The translations under genes were made by a program, and so were the position numbers. Below the pieces are notes generated by a model. That model saw only the letters and a list, made by a program, of their open reading frames with translations, was not told the DNA's origin and did no database searches. Positions 36,090 through 46,038 of a stretch of 64,000 nucleotides of DNA are shown in pieces. Within the stretch, counting starts at the first letter, position 1, and each line of letters starts with the position of its first letter. Origin of the DNA: Sulfitobacter sp. F26204 (GTDB taxonomy: Bacteria; Pseudomonadota; Alphaproteobacteria; Rhodobacterales; Rhodobacteraceae); the NCBI RefSeq assembly GCF_026410305.1, contig NZ_JAPMLQ010000003.1:124001-188000 (forward strand), written 5' to 3'.

Positions 36090-37678
36090 TCGCGATGTTT
36101 GATTAAATAATCGACAAGCGAGGCTGTCGAACTGTCTTTGCCTTCCGTGCTCTGTGTTCCGTCAACAACGGGTTGCAGCGACGTGGCCAGTTCCTTGCCC
36201 AGTTCGACCCCCCATTGATCATAGGAATTGATGCCCAGAATGACACCCTCGACAAAGGTTCTGTGCTCGTACAACGCAATGATCTGGCCCAGGGTAAACG
36301 GATCAAGCCGTTCATAAACCAGCGTCGTCGAGGGGCGGTTGCCTGGAAACACCCGGTGCTGCGCCTGCCGTTCAAGCTCATTACCCGTCAGGCCTTGGTC
36401 TGCCATGATCTTGCGCGCCTGTATCAGGGAACGGCCCTGCATCAGCGCCTCGGACTGCGCCAGGCAGTTGGCGATCAGTAAGTGGTGATGATGCGCCAGT
36501 TCGGGTTCGTGTCCGTTTGCGGCGACCATGAATTCGCAGGGGATCACGCGGGTACCCTGATGGATCAGTTGGTAAAAGGCATGTTGCCCATTGGTGCCTG
36601 CAGCCCCCCAGACAACTGGCCCGGTGTGGCGGTCGACTGCGCTGCCGTCCATCTTAACGCGTTTGCCATTTGATTCCATTTCAAGCTGTTGCAAATAGTC
36701 CGGCAATAACGACAAACGTTCATCATAAGGCAGCACAGCACGCGTTGCGTAACCGCAGATCTGATTGTGCCAGATGCCGACCAGCGCCAGCATCATCGGC
36801 ATGTTTTCCAGCGGATCGGCAGCGCAAAAATGTCTGTCCATTGCATTGCCACCGTCAAGAAACGCCTCAAATCCCCTGGGCCCGATCGCAATCATCAGCG
36901 ACAGGCCAATCGGCCCCCAGACAGAGTACCGCCCGCCGACCCAATCTTCAAAGCCGAACACCTGATCCGGGTTGATGCCAAAGGCGGCGGTTTTTTCTTC
37001 GGCGGTACTGAGCGCGGCAAATTGCGTTGCAGGATCTCCGCCATGATCCACCATCCAGGCCCGTGCCGTGCGGGCATTGGTCATGGTCTCGATTGTGGTA
37101 AAGGTCTTGGAGGCGACGATGACAAGTGTGGTCTTGGCATCCAGACCGCGCAGGGTTTCTGCAATATGCGCCCCGTCGACGTTGGAGACAAAATGACAAC
37201 AGGGTCCGTCGTGATAGGGTGCAAGTGCAGCAACTGCCATGGCAGGGCCGAGATCGGACCCACCGATGCCGATGTTGACAATGTCTGTGATGTCGCTGTC
37301 GCGGATGTGATCGGCAAAGGCTGCCATCCTTTGCAAGGTTCTGCGAATTGCGGGCATCACATCGTGACCCTCGACCAGGACAGGTGCTTCATCGCGGCTA
37401 CGTAATGCAGTGTGCAAAACGGCGCGACCTTCAGTCTCGTTGATTTTCTGGCCCGAGAACATCGCGTCACGTTTCGAAGCGACATCTGCTGCTTTGGCCA
37501 GGGCAATCAGATCGGTGCGGGTATCGCCATCGATGTTCGTCTTGGAATAGTCAAAGCGCATGTGCTGTGTTTGAATGCAGAAATCTTCGGCGCGTGCTTT
37601 ATCTTCGAACAGGGCAAGGATCGGCCGCTCGCCGATGGCGTCGAAACGGGTCTGCAGTTTTTTCCAGATTTCCATCAT
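36086..37678 (-). CDS. pgi: Glucose-6-phosphate isomerase
   Basis: 530 residues from the ATG at 37678, which overlaps the pgl stop (ATGA). Interconverts glucose-6-P and fructose-6-P. Seen: [18 protein letters not shown] near 143, [20 protein letters not shown] near 205 (sugar-phosphate loop), the signature [20 protein letters not shown] near 375-394 with the catalytic Glu/His region, and the C-terminal [15 protein letters not shown] block with the catalytic lysine. It is the last gene of a zwf-pgl-pgi operon. Confidence 0.97.
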   Translation of the reverse strand: MMEIWKKLQTRFDAIGERPILALFEDKARAEDFCIQTQHMRFDYSKTNIDGDTRTDLIALAKAADVASKRDAMFSGQKINETEGRAVLHTALRSRDEAPVLVEGHDVMPAIRRTLQRMAAFADHIRDSDITDIVNIGIGGSDLGPAMAVAALAPYHDGPCCHFVSNVDGAHIAETLRGLDAKTTLVIVASKTFTTIETMTNARTARAWMVDHGGDPATQFAALSTAEEKTAAFGINPDQVFGFEDWVGGRYSVWGPIGLSLMIAIGPRGFEAFLDGGNAMDRHFCAADPLENMPMMLALVGIWHNQICGYATRAVLPYDERLSLLPDYLQQLEMESNGKRVKMDGSAVDRHTGPVVWGAAGTNGQHAFYQLIHQGTRVIPCEFMVAANGHEPELAHHHHLLIANCLAQSEALMQGRSLIQARKIMADQGLTGNELERQAQHRVFPGNRPSTTLVYERLDPFTLGQIIALYEHRTFVEGVILGINSYDQWGVELGKELATSLQPVVDGTQSTEGKDSSTASLVDYLIKHRD

Positions 37679-38346
37679 GCGGCCCAATGTACCGTTGCAT
37701 TTGTTAACACCGCCCCAACGGGTGCTTCTTCGGGGGGCAGGCTCTGGGCGCGTTCCAGCGCCGCACGTTTGTGTTCACCAAAAATAGCCAGATGAATCGA
37801 CATGGCCCCTTGCAGAACATGCAAAGGCAGTGTCACCCGCGTCGTGTCCTGACTGGTCGGTGTGGCAGGGCAAAGCAAGGGGGCGTCAGGTGCCAGCGCT
37901 TGTGCCAATTCAGGATCACAAGGAAACAATGACGCTGTGTGCATGTCGCCGCCCATTCCCAGCAGCAAAAGAGAGATCGGCAAATCACCTGCCAAGGTCG
38001 GTGCAACCTCAGCAGCCCCTTCGGCTGCGGTCAAACCCTCGCGATAATAAGGGATGAACTGAGCTTGCGCGGCAAGCCCGTTCAACAGTGTTTTCTTGAC
38101 GAGCCGCGCATTGGAATGAGAATTGGTTTCCGCCACCCATCGCTCATCCGTTAACATCACACGCACGCGCGACCAGTCCAGTTCGACAGTGCTCATCAAT
38201 TCGAAAATAGGACCGGGGGTCGTGCCACCCGGCACTGCAAACGAGGCATGGTCATGCATCGTCAGGCATTTGCGCAATTCGCTCGCCAGAACATTCGCAA
38301 CATTCATGTTCAGCATTTCGCGGTCTGCGTATTCAATCAGATTCAT
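37675..38346 (-). CDS. pgl: 6-phosphogluconolactonase
   Basis: 223 residues from the ATG at 38346 ([12 protein letters not shown]), overlapping the zwf stop as ATGA. Hydrolyses 6-phosphogluconolactone for the Entner-Doudoroff or pentose-phosphate route. Seen: [17 protein letters not shown] near 36-52, [12 protein letters not shown] near 61-72, [12 protein letters not shown], and [18 protein letters not shown] near 127-144. The nagB-like fold is complete. Confidence 0.93.
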   Translation of the reverse strand: MNLIEYADREMLNMNVANVLASELRKCLTMHDHASFAVPGGTTPGPIFELMSTVELDWSRVRVMLTDERWVAETNSHSNARLVKKTLLNGLAAQAQFIPYYREGLTAAEGAAEVAPTLAGDLPISLLLLGMGGDMHTASLFPCDPELAQALAPDAPLLCPATPTSQDTTRVTLPLHVLQGAMSIHLAIFGEHKRAALERAQSLPPEEAPVGAVLTNATVHWAA

Positions 38347-39839
38347 GGAGAGACCTTTCGCCATTCGCGTCCATCGCGGCGCATCAGTTCGTGGGAATCT
38401 GTGGTTCCGTCCGTGCCGCTGTCATAAAACTTAGGGACTTCGCCGCGGGTTTCCCACCCTTGGATAATCGGATCGGTCCAGGCCCAGGCCGCTTCGACTT
38501 CGTCGCCGCGCATGAACAAAGTCTGGTTACCACGGATGACATCCATGATCAGACGCTCATAGGCGTCAACTTGTTCAGCATCCTCACCCAGGGCCTCGGC
38601 AAATGTCATGTCCAGCGGGACATCTATCAAACGCATCCCCCCCGGACCTGGTTCCTTGATCGTCACGCCAAGGGTAATGCCCTCGTTCGGTTGCAATCGG
38701 ATCGACAACACATTGCGATGTCGGCCTGCGTCCTCGGCAAAGATGCTGTGCGGGGTTTCCTTAAAGACAACCGTGATTTCTGAACTGCGGGCCGACATAC
38801 GCTTGCCAGTCCTTAGGTAAAACGGTGTACCTGACCAGCGCCAGTTGCTGATCTGGGTCTTGAGCGCGATGAAGCTTTCGGTTTTGGAACGCGGATCACC
38901 CACCGCGACGCGATAATTTGGATGTGACTCCTCGTTACCGGGCTCCGCGTCATATTGGCCCCGGTTAATATGGTGCGGCAGGACCGGATCAAGGGCGCGG
39001 ATCACTTTCAGTTTCTCATCGCGCACCGCGTCGGGATCGAACCGCGCAGGTGGTTCCATCGCAATCAGGCACAAAAGTTGCATCAGGTGATTTTGTACCA
39101 TGTCACGCATTGCACCGGATCTGTCATAATATTCGCCCCTGCCCCCGACACCCACGGTTTCGGCCACGGTAATCTGGATGTGATCGACGTATTGCGCATT
39201 CCACAAGGGTTCAAACAGCATATTGCCAAAGCGCACCGCCATCAAATTCTGTACGGTTTCCTTGCCGAGATAATGATCAATCCGATAGATCTGTTTCTCG
39301 TCGAAATAGGTCGCAAGGGTGGCGTTCAAAGCCTGGGCAGTCACCAGATCGCGACCAAATGGTTTTTCAACAACGATGCGGGCGTCCTTGTCTGCCATGC
39401 CCCATTGTTGCAGCCGTTCAGCCAAATCGCCAAACAACGAAGGTGCAACAGAGAAATAATAGGCCTCAACCTTGCCTGTGCCTTGCATCAGTTTCTGCAA
39501 ATCCGCCCAACCCGCCTTGCCCTTGGCGTCAATCGCAACGTATTCGACCTGATCGAGGAAGGCCTTCAGAGTATCGGCAGAGGCTGATCCGATGCCGCCG
39601 AATTCTTCGATCGCCTCGGCCGCCATTTTGCGATAACCGGCACTGTCCAGCTTTGTGCGGGCGGCCCCGATGATCCGGGCCGTGGCGGGCATCTGGCCGG
39701 CAACAAAACGGCGAAACAGCCCTGGCAGGATCTTGCGCCGAGCCAGATCGCCGGTGCCGCCAAAAATCACCAAATCGAAGGGATCGACCGGAATAACCCG
39801 CGAAACCATCCGGGGCATCGCATCTTGAACGTTGGCCAT
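38343..39839 (-). CDS. zwf: Glucose-6-phosphate dehydrogenase
   Basis: 498 residues. Oxidises glucose-6-P with NADP. Seen: the dinucleotide loop FDLVIFGGTGDLARRKILPGL near 22-42, EKPFGRDL near 158, and the active-site signature RIDHYLGKETVQNL near 189 with the catalytic histidines, then the C-terminal alpha+beta domain (WRWSGTPFYLRTGKRM near 334). First gene of zwf-pgl-pgi; edd and eda are not adjacent. A LacI-family operator lies 30-45 bp upstream. Confidence 0.97.
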   Translation of the reverse strand: MANVQDAMPRMVSRVIPVDPFDLVIFGGTGDLARRKILPGLFRRFVAGQMPATARIIGAARTKLDSAGYRKMAAEAIEEFGGIGSASADTLKAFLDQVEYVAIDAKGKAGWADLQKLMQGTGKVEAYYFSVAPSLFGDLAERLQQWGMADKDARIVVEKPFGRDLVTAQALNATLATYFDEKQIYRIDHYLGKETVQNLMAVRFGNMLFEPLWNAQYVDHIQITVAETVGVGGRGEYYDRSGAMRDMVQNHLMQLLCLIAMEPPARFDPDAVRDEKLKVIRALDPVLPHHINRGQYDAEPGNEESHPNYRVAVGDPRSKTESFIALKTQISNWRWSGTPFYLRTGKRMSARSSEITVVFKETPHSIFAEDAGRHRNVLSIRLQPNEGITLGVTIKEPGPGGMRLIDVPLDMTFAEALGEDAEQVDAYERLIMDVIRGNQTLFMRGDEVEAAWAWTDPIIQGWETRGEVPKFYDSGTDGTTDSHELMRRDGREWRKVSP

Positions 39840-39868
39840 TATTCACCGTCCTACATCTTTGCGGAAAT

Positions 39869-39884
39869 ATGTTAGCGCTACCAT
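39869..39884. promoter_or_regulatory. LacI-family operator upstream of zwf
   Basis: ATGTTAGCGCTACCAT, a 16-bp near-palindrome around TAGCGCTA with a single mismatched pair. This AGCGCT-centred dyad is typical of alphaproteobacterial LacI-family sugar regulators. It sits 30-45 bp upstream of the zwf ATG, placed to block the promoter. Confidence 0.6.
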
Positions 39885-39997
39885 AAACCAATTTCTGCCG
39901 TTCACAAGGCCGTGCCTGAGCAGAGCAGCCCCTTTTCAAGACATGCTTGATATCATAGCAGATTGGATGACTGTGGGTCCATGATACAAGTCCCAAC

Positions 39998-40011
39998 CTG
40001 AGACAGATCAA
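39998..40011 (+). promoter_or_regulatory. Possible FnrL-type site upstream of the radical SAM gene
   Basis: CTGAG-ACAG-ATCAA. The right half matches the FNR/FnrL consensus (TTGAT-N4-ATCAA) exactly and the left half matches three of five bases. It is 29 bp upstream of the ATG at 40040. Oxygen-linked control of a radical SAM enzyme would make sense, but the site is imperfect. Confidence 0.35.
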
Positions 40012-40039
40012 GGACAAGAAAGCGCATTGAGGAGCAAAC

Positions 40040-40996
40040 ATGAAAGATCTGGACAGAGGTACGGATGCCAATATTGGCAAGTTTCAGGACCCGATGCTGA
40101 CCGCACAGGGCGATGCCCGCGCCACAGTAGCCCTGCGCAATCCGCAAACTCTCTGGTTCAATACTGGTACGCTTTGCAACATCGAATGTGTGAATTGCTA
40201 CATCGCTTCCAGTCCGACCAATGACGCGCTGGCCTATATTTCGGCGGATGAGGTGCGCGTCTATCTTGATCAGATCGAGATGCGTGCATGGCCAGTAACC
40301 GAGATCGCCTTTACCGGTGGTGAGCCTTTCATGAATCCAGAAATGATCGCAATTGCCGAAGCGGCGCTTTCCCGCGGATATGAAGTCCTGATCCTGACAA
40401 ACGCCATGCGCCCGATGATGCGCAAGCCGATGCAGGCGGGATTATTGCGGCTGAACGCGCACTACCCTGACAAACTGACCCTTCGGATTTCAGTTGATCA
40501 TCACCGTGCTGAACTACACGATACCGAACGCGGCGCAGGGGCGTTTGAAAAAACTTTGACCGGAATGAAGTGGCTGCGCGACAACGGGATCCGCATGGCC
40601 GTGGCGGGTCGATCTGTTTTTGGTGACAGCGAAGCGGAAAGCCGTGCAGGTTACGGCGCGTTCTATCAAAAGCACAAATTTGATATTGATCCAGACAACC
40701 CCGGCATGACCGTGCTTTTCCCCGAAATGGATGAAAGCGTCGAAGTCCCCGAAATCACGACCGCTTGCTGGGATATTCTGAACAAATCCCCCGACACAGT
40801 CATGTGCGCCTTTTCGCGGATGGTGGTCAAACGCAAAGGGGCGGACCGTCCTGCCGTGCTGGCCTGTACGTTGCTGCCCTATGCGCCCGAATTTGAATTG
40901 GGAACAACCCTTGAAGAAGCTGAAAGGGATGTTGCCCTGAACCATCCCCATTGCGCCAAGTTCTGCGTTTTGGGTGGTGCCAGTTGTTCGGTCTGA
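40040..40996 (+). CDS. Radical SAM protein with C-terminal cysteine cluster
   Basis: 318 residues. The radical SAM 4Fe-4S motif is CNIECVNC (C-x3-C-x2-C) near residues 47-54; the glycine-rich AdoMet-binding strand is AFTGGEPFMNPEM near 93-105. Cysteines cluster at the C-terminus: MCAFS and ACTLLP near 255-275 and HPHCAKFCVLGGASCSV at the end, consistent with an auxiliary cluster as in SPASM-type enzymes. No substrate-peptide gene or partner is adjacent, and the subfamily is not one I can name. A 6-nt gap separates it from the convergent DUF2855 gene. Confidence 0.85.
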   Translation: MKDLDRGTDANIGKFQDPMLTAQGDARATVALRNPQTLWFNTGTLCNIECVNCYIASSPTNDALAYISADEVRVYLDQIEMRAWPVTEIAFTGGEPFMNPEMIAIAEAALSRGYEVLILTNAMRPMMRKPMQAGLLRLNAHYPDKLTLRISVDHHRAELHDTERGAGAFEKTLTGMKWLRDNGIRMAVAGRSVFGDSEAESRAGYGAFYQKHKFDIDPDNPGMTVLFPEMDESVEVPEITTACWDILNKSPDTVMCAFSRMVVKRKGADRPAVLACTLLPYAPEFELGTTLEEAERDVALNHPHCAKFCVLGGASCSV

Positions 40997-41002
40997 ACTG
41001 GT

Positions 41003-42070
41003 TTAGATCAACCGGATCACATGACCTTCGCCCGGGTCCATCGCGCCCTTGGCCAGTGCTTCATAAACCGCAGGGGCCGTATCCAGACCCATGTGGACTT
41101 TGACAGTCAACCATTTGGACGCCTCATCCGCCAGACGCATGAAGGCCTCACCGATCCGGCGGTCGATCTCGCCTTTTCCCCATTCCTGGCGACGCTTGGC
41201 GATCTGGGCGGGTGCAAAGAAAAATTCCGGCTTGATGCCATCCAGTTCGACTTTCGGGTTAAATGCGTCCCAGTGACTGATGCCGACTGCGGCTGAATGT
41301 TTCAGGTCGGCCGCCAGATGTTTATGCAGCGCGGCCTTGACCCTGGCATTCCCGGCCATATCAACAAAGACCGAGGCCTTTCGGGGTAAATCCGCGATTT
41401 CATCATAACTGAATACCTGATCGCAAGCACCTGCTGCAGCGACGAAACTGCGATTGCCCTCTGAGGTCAGACCGATGATCCCGAAGCCCCTATCAATCTT
41501 TTTCGCAAGGTATTTGCATAGGCCAAGCCCGGTTTTTGATGATGCACTGCCAATGATGATCTGGTCCGCACCAAAATAGCTGTTGTCGTCAAGCCAATCT
41601 GACAACAAATACGATGTCGCCAACAAGGGCTGTAACAATGCGCGCAGGTGGTCCTGATCTGGCGTTGTGTCCTTGACCGGCAGGTACCTGTTGTAAACGG
41701 CAGGTAAATCAAGGCGGTGCGCCGCAATATCCGTGACCTTGCCGCCGCTGGAAACCTCCGGTGTAATGACAAGAGACTCCGCCATGGGGTAAAAGCCATA
41801 CAAGCGCGTGCCCACGTTCAAAGAGTCACTACGGGTCTGCACAACCCGACCGATACCCCAAACGGGGACAAGCCCCTGCCCCGGCACATCTACAGGAAAG
41901 AACTTCCAATAGCCGATGGCGTGACCGGAAGCGGCATAGGTGACATTGTTGGCGGTTAGGGCAAAGCTCTCAAGCGCGATCCGCACCTGGCCAGGCTGCA
42001 ACTCTTCAGTCGGGACGGCATCTTTGGTAACGCGGGTGATGTTTTGCTGATCGACCAGAATACGCTGCAT
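41003..42070 (-). CDS. DUF2855-family protein
   Basis: 355 residues from the ATG at 42070 (MQRILVDQQNITRV), 15 codons inside a longer frame. The layout resembles medium-chain dehydrogenase/reductase folds: an N-terminal GroES-like region (ALTANNVTYAASGHAIGYW) and a Rossmann-type stretch IIIGSASSKTGLGLCKYLAK near 188. Zinc ligands are not evident. Family function unknown; probably an NAD(P)-dependent oxidoreductase-like protein. Its end converges on the radical SAM gene. Confidence 0.8.
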   Translation of the reverse strand: MQRILVDQQNITRVTKDAVPTEELQPGQVRIALESFALTANNVTYAASGHAIGYWKFFPVDVPGQGLVPVWGIGRVVQTRSDSLNVGTRLYGFYPMAESLVITPEVSSGGKVTDIAAHRLDLPAVYNRYLPVKDTTPDQDHLRALLQPLLATSYLLSDWLDDNSYFGADQIIIGSASSKTGLGLCKYLAKKIDRGFGIIGLTSEGNRSFVAAAGACDQVFSYDEIADLPRKASVFVDMAGNARVKAALHKHLAADLKHSAAVGISHWDAFNPKVELDGIKPEFFFAPAQIAKRRQEWGKGEIDRRIGEAFMRLADEASKWLTVKVHMGLDTAPAVYEALAKGAMDPGEGHVIRLI

Positions 42071-42162
42071 GTGTTTCTCCCTTGGGCTGGCCACAGCTTT
42101 ACCCGCAAAGCACAAGTGATGCTTTAAAAACCTAAGGGACGTTGCGGCAATTCAGACCGGAT

Positions 42163-42432
42163 TTAATGCAGTGTGAATTCACCAACCTGATTGCGCCATT
42201 CATTCGGGCCGATCATCTTGCGATGGGTAAAGCGCACCGAATGTAATGGCCCGTCGATCTTTTTTTGCCAGAATTCTACAAATTCGAACAATCTTGGATG
42301 ATCCGGTGCCAGATCGTATTCCTGCCAGATATAGCTGTTCAATACATGAACATAGTCAGGCATGTGATAGAATATTTCTGCAGTTGTCAGCCCGTAGCCC
42401 TTGAGCATCAACTCGGTCTCAGATGGGGTCAT
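42163..42432 (-). CDS. Usg family protein
   Basis: 89 residues. Matches the small Usg family first noted near trp genes in alphaproteobacteria: LMLKGYGLTTAEIFYHMPDY near 9-28, LNSYIWQEYDLAPDHPRLFEF near 31-51, WQKKIDGPLHSVRFTHRKMI near 55-74. A purine-rich AAAAAAGGAGG precedes the ATG. The function is unknown. No trp gene is nearby here. Confidence 0.85.
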   Translation of the reverse strand: MTPSETELMLKGYGLTTAEIFYHMPDYVHVLNSYIWQEYDLAPDHPRLFEFVEFWQKKIDGPLHSVRFTHRKMIGPNEWRNQVGEFTLH

Positions 42433-42572
42433 TTTGACCTCCTTTTTTCCTGCTGTATTTCAAGCCTTGCACAAAACTTTTACTTTTCAATGAAAACAAA
42501 CTCTTGGCGTAACGCATCCCCTTTAACCGATGCAGCTGCGCCACAGGCATTGCACCTTATCTGCGCTCTCTG

Positions 42573-42595
42573 CTATATCTGAACGCTAGATATAG
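42573..42595. promoter_or_regulatory. Perfect inverted repeat upstream of gyrA
   Basis: CTATATCT, spacer GAACGCT, AGATATAG: 8 bp perfect dyad ending 27 bp before the gyrA GTG. It also contains a TATATC hexamer that could be the gyrA -10, with TTGCAC 18 bp upstream. It could be an operator or a 5'-UTR hairpin. Confidence 0.5.
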
Positions 42596-42621
42596 TCCTG
42601 AACAAGAACTGAGCAGATCAA

Positions 42622-45366
42622 GTGAACGACACGCCAGAAACACCTGACAACAATGATGAAAACATACCTGCCAAGTATGTCTACGATGGACCGACCGTCA
42701 CCATCGAGCACGAGATGCGCACGTCTTATCTGGATTACGCCATGTCGGTCATTGTCAGTCGTGCGATTCCCGATCTGCGCGATGGTCTGAAACCGGTGCA
42801 CCGGCGGATTTTGTTCGCGATGCATGAAACCGGAAACACCCACGACAAATCCTACCGCAAATCCGCGCGTCCAGTCGGTGACGTCATGGGTCAATATCAC
42901 CCACACGGCGATTCCGCGATTTATGATGCACTGGTGCGTATGGCGCAGGATTTCTCGATGTCCTTGCCTTTGCTCGATGGTCAGGGAAATTTCGGGTCAA
43001 TGGACGGCGATAACCCAGCCGCGATGCGCTATACCGAAGTGCGCATGGACAAGCCTGCGGCCTATCTTTTGGCCGACATCGACAAGGAAACAGTTGATTT
43101 TCAGGACAACTATGATGGCAAGCAAAAGGAACCAACGGTTCTGCCAGCCCGTTTCCCCAATATGCTGGTCAATGGCGCGGGCGGGATCGCCGTCGGCATG
43201 GCGACGAATATTCCACCACATAACCTTGGCGAGGTGATTGATGCTTGCCTGGCCCTCATTGATGAACCTGATCTGACGTCCGAGCAACTTATCGACTATA
43301 TTCCCGGCCCTGATTTCCCCACAGGGGGCATCATGCTGGGTCGGTCCGGGGCGCGCAAAGCCTATCTTGAAGGGCGCGGATCGGTTGTGATCCGATCCAA
43401 GACCCGTGTTGAAGAGATTCGCAAGGACCGCTGGGCCATCATCATCGACGAAATCCCCTACCAGGTGAATAAAGCCACGATGATTGAGCGGATCGCAGAG
43501 GCGGCACGTGATAAGAAGATCGAAGGCATCGCCCATGTTCAGGACGAATCTGATCGCAACGGTGTGCGGGTTGTTGTCGAACTCAAGCGTGACGCAACCG
43601 CAGAAGTCGTCATGAACCAATTGTTCCGCTTCACACCGATGCAGACCTATTTCGGTTGTAACATGCTGGCTTTGAACGGTGGACGCCCTGAAACGCTTAC
43701 CCTGCGTCGCTTTCTTACCTGCTTCCTTGATTTCCGCGAAGAGGTCGTCGCCCGACGGACTGCTTTCTTGTTGCGCAAAGCACGGGATCGTTCGCACATT
43801 CTTTGCGGCCTGGCCGTGGCAGTCACCAACATCGACGAAGTCGTTGCAACTATCCGTTCCTCCGCCGATGCAGCAGAAGCCCGTGAAAAACTGATGACGC
43901 GGCGCTGGCCAGCACGCGACATTTTACCCTATATCGCGTTGATTGACGACCCGACCCATACCGCGAATGACGATGGGACTTACAATCTCTCTGAAATTCA
44001 GGCCCGCGCCATCCTTGAACTTCGCCTGCAACGCCTCACGCAAATCGGCGTGAAGGAAGTGACAGACGAGCTTGAGGAACTGGCCGGAAAAATCAAGGAA
44101 TACCTCGAAATTCTCGGATCACGCGAACGTATCATGGGGATCATTCAGGAAGAATTGCAGGAATGCAAAGACCTCTTTGCCGTACCACGCAGAACCGAGA
44201 TCGTTGACTGGTCCGGCGACATGGACGACGAAGACCTGATTGCACGTGAAGACATGGTCGTAACCGTAACCTCGGGCGGCTACATCAAACGCACGCCACT
44301 GGTTGAATTCCGCAGCCAACGACGCGGTGGCAAGGGTGTGTCGGGCATGGCAACCAAGGAAGAAGACGTCGTGACGACGCTCTTTGTGGCCAACACCCAT
44401 ACGCAATTGTTGTTTTTCACAACAGACGGCATGAGCTACAAGCTCAAGACATGGCGATTGCCACAAGGGGGGCGGACTTCAAAAGGCAAAGCGATTGTCA
44501 ACATCCTGCCGATTCCGCCGGGCGTCTCAATTGCTGCGATCATGCCGGTCGACCGTGATGAAAAAGAATGGGATGATTTACAGGTGGTGTTCGCCACCTC
44601 TGCGGGCACGGTACGGCGCAACAAATTGTCGGATTTCACCAATGTCATGCGCAACGGCAAGATCGCGATGAAATTCGAAGAAGAACACGCCGAAACAACC
44701 CTGATCAATGCCCGTATTGCTTCCAATGATGATGATGTGATGCTGGTCACAAGCTCTGGCCGCGCCATCCGTTTTCCCGCGACGGATGTCCGTGTGTTCA
44801 ATTCGCGTAGTTCGGTTGGTGTACGCGGTGTCAAACTGGGTGGTGACGACCGTGTGGTTTCCATGTCGATCATCCGACATTTTGACGCGACATCAGATGA
44901 ACGCCAGGCCTATCTCAAGATGCGCCGCGCAATGGCGGGGTTAAGCGATGACGCAGAAGGCTCCGACGAAGAAGACGTGAACGCCAATGCGACCATTTCC
45001 CCCGAGAAATACGCAGAGATGTCCGCGGTTGAAAACCTGATCCTGACGATTACGGCGCAGGGATCGGGTAAGCTGAGTTCAAGCCATGACTATCCGGTGC
45101 GTGGTCGTGGGGGGCTCGGCGTAACTGCAATGGACAAGGCGATGCGCGGCGGACCGATCGTCGCCAGTTTCCCGGTGGAAATGGATGACCAGATCATGCT
45201 TGCTACATCCAAGGGCCAATCAATTCGTGTGCCCGTTGAGGGGATCTCTTTCCGTTCACGCAGTGCCGGAGGGGTCAAGGTCTTTGATACCGGTAAAAAC
45301 GAAGTGGTGGTAAGCGTCGCCTGGATTGCAGATCAGGGCGATGAGGATGAGCCAGAATCAGAGTAA
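42622..45366 (+). CDS. gyrA: DNA gyrase subunit A
   Basis: 914 residues, starting at GTG. Winged-helix and tower domains with the catalytic tyrosine in [10 protein letters not shown] (about 130-140), the quinolone region [14 protein letters not shown] with Ser and Asp at the positions equivalent to E. coli S83/D87 (drug-sensitive residues), and a beta-pinwheel C-terminal domain with the GyrA box QRRGGKGV near 570. The acidic tail (DEDEPESE) is normal. Ribosome site is weak. It introduces negative supercoils with GyrB. Confidence 0.97.
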   Translation: MNDTPETPDNNDENIPAKYVYDGPTVTIEHEMRTSYLDYAMSVIVSRAIPDLRDGLKPVHRRILFAMHETGNTHDKSYRKSARPVGDVMGQYHPHGDSAIYDALVRMAQDFSMSLPLLDGQGNFGSMDGDNPAAMRYTEVRMDKPAAYLLADIDKETVDFQDNYDGKQKEPTVLPARFPNMLVNGAGGIAVGMATNIPPHNLGEVIDACLALIDEPDLTSEQLIDYIPGPDFPTGGIMLGRSGARKAYLEGRGSVVIRSKTRVEEIRKDRWAIIIDEIPYQVNKATMIERIAEAARDKKIEGIAHVQDESDRNGVRVVVELKRDATAEVVMNQLFRFTPMQTYFGCNMLALNGGRPETLTLRRFLTCFLDFREEVVARRTAFLLRKARDRSHILCGLAVAVTNIDEVVATIRSSADAAEAREKLMTRRWPARDILPYIALIDDPTHTANDDGTYNLSEIQARAILELRLQRLTQIGVKEVTDELEELAGKIKEYLEILGSRERIMGIIQEELQECKDLFAVPRRTEIVDWSGDMDDEDLIAREDMVVTVTSGGYIKRTPLVEFRSQRRGGKGVSGMATKEEDVVTTLFVANTHTQLLFFTTDGMSYKLKTWRLPQGGRTSKGKAIVNILPIPPGVSIAAIMPVDRDEKEWDDLQVVFATSAGTVRRNKLSDFTNVMRNGKIAMKFEEEHAETTLINARIASNDDDVMLVTSSGRAIRFPATDVRVFNSRSSVGVRGVKLGGDDRVVSMSIIRHFDATSDERQAYLKMRRAMAGLSDDAEGSDEEDVNANATISPEKYAEMSAVENLILTITAQGSGKLSSSHDYPVRGRGGLGVTAMDKAMRGGPIVASFPVEMDDQIMLATSKGQSIRVPVEGISFRSRSAGGVKVFDTGKNEVVVSVAWIADQGDEDEPESE

Positions 45367-45526
45367 TCTGCCTGTCATCTTATGGTCTATCCCCGTGTGT
45401 CATGGTCCGAAACCGCAGGGTCGTGACACCGTGCCTTTGATCCAGATTTCAAGGCCGCCAATGTTTGACGCCTGTCGTTCTTGGCCGATATTCTAAGGGC
45501 TTTCAGAATTCGCGACACAAAATGCA

Positions 45527-45557
45527 AATAGGCCCCCGCGCGTCGGGAGCCTATTTT
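45527..45557 (+). terminator. Terminator between gyrA and the small secreted-protein gene
   Basis: Stem AATAGGC-x-CCCG with CGGG-x-GCCTATT around loop CGCGT, followed by TTTT on the plus strand. It lies about 160 nt after the gyrA stop and about 37 nt after the stop of the convergent gene at 45594, so it may serve both. Confidence 0.75.
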
Positions 45558-45593
45558 AAGCCGATAGGCAATCACCCAATAGCAAGATTGCTT

Positions 45594-45884
45594 TTAGTTG
45601 GTGCCGTTTGTGCTGTTGTTGTTTCTGTCTGAAAGCACTGCTGCAACCGCGGCACCACCGAGTGCGAGGAAGAGAATGCTGCCACCACCAAGTCCGCCAG
45701 CGAACAGGCCACCTTTATCGGCTACTACGCACTTACGCGCATATTCGCCACCCTTGGTGACAATGCCTGCTTCACAGTTGTAGGTCACGCCGTCTCTTTC
45801 GACGACAACTGGGTAATTTGTGTTCGCGAACGCTGATGTTGCCGTCAGGGACAACGCCGCTGCTGTAACAAGTAATCTTTTCAT
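45594..45884 (-). CDS. Small exported protein with C-terminal membrane segment
   Basis: 96 residues. A signal peptide (MKRLLVTAAALSLTATSAFA, cleavage after AFA) is followed by a short domain with two cysteines (TYNCEAGIVTKGGEYARKCVV, possible disulfide), a glycine-rich linker GGLFAGGLGGG, a hydrophobic helix SILFLALGGAAVAAVL and a polar Asn-rich tail. A membrane-anchored or periplasm-facing small protein. A site TAAGCTCCTATGG complement (AGGAGCTTAACC) lies before the ATG. I do not recognise the family. Confidence 0.8.
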   Translation of the reverse strand: MKRLLVTAAALSLTATSAFANTNYPVVVERDGVTYNCEAGIVTKGGEYARKCVVADKGGLFAGGLGGGSILFLALGGAAVAAVLSDRNNNSTNGTN

Positions 45885-46038
45885 GGTTAAGCTCCTATGG
45901 CCGAATGGATTGCCTTCTTATGACATGCGCTCTGGCAGACGAAAAGTGTTTACTGGCGATTTGTGGGATTTCGGCATGAAAAAGGTTGTATTAGTCCCGT
46001 TTTGTTAGGATTTTGCCTCAATATGAGCAGTTTATGCA

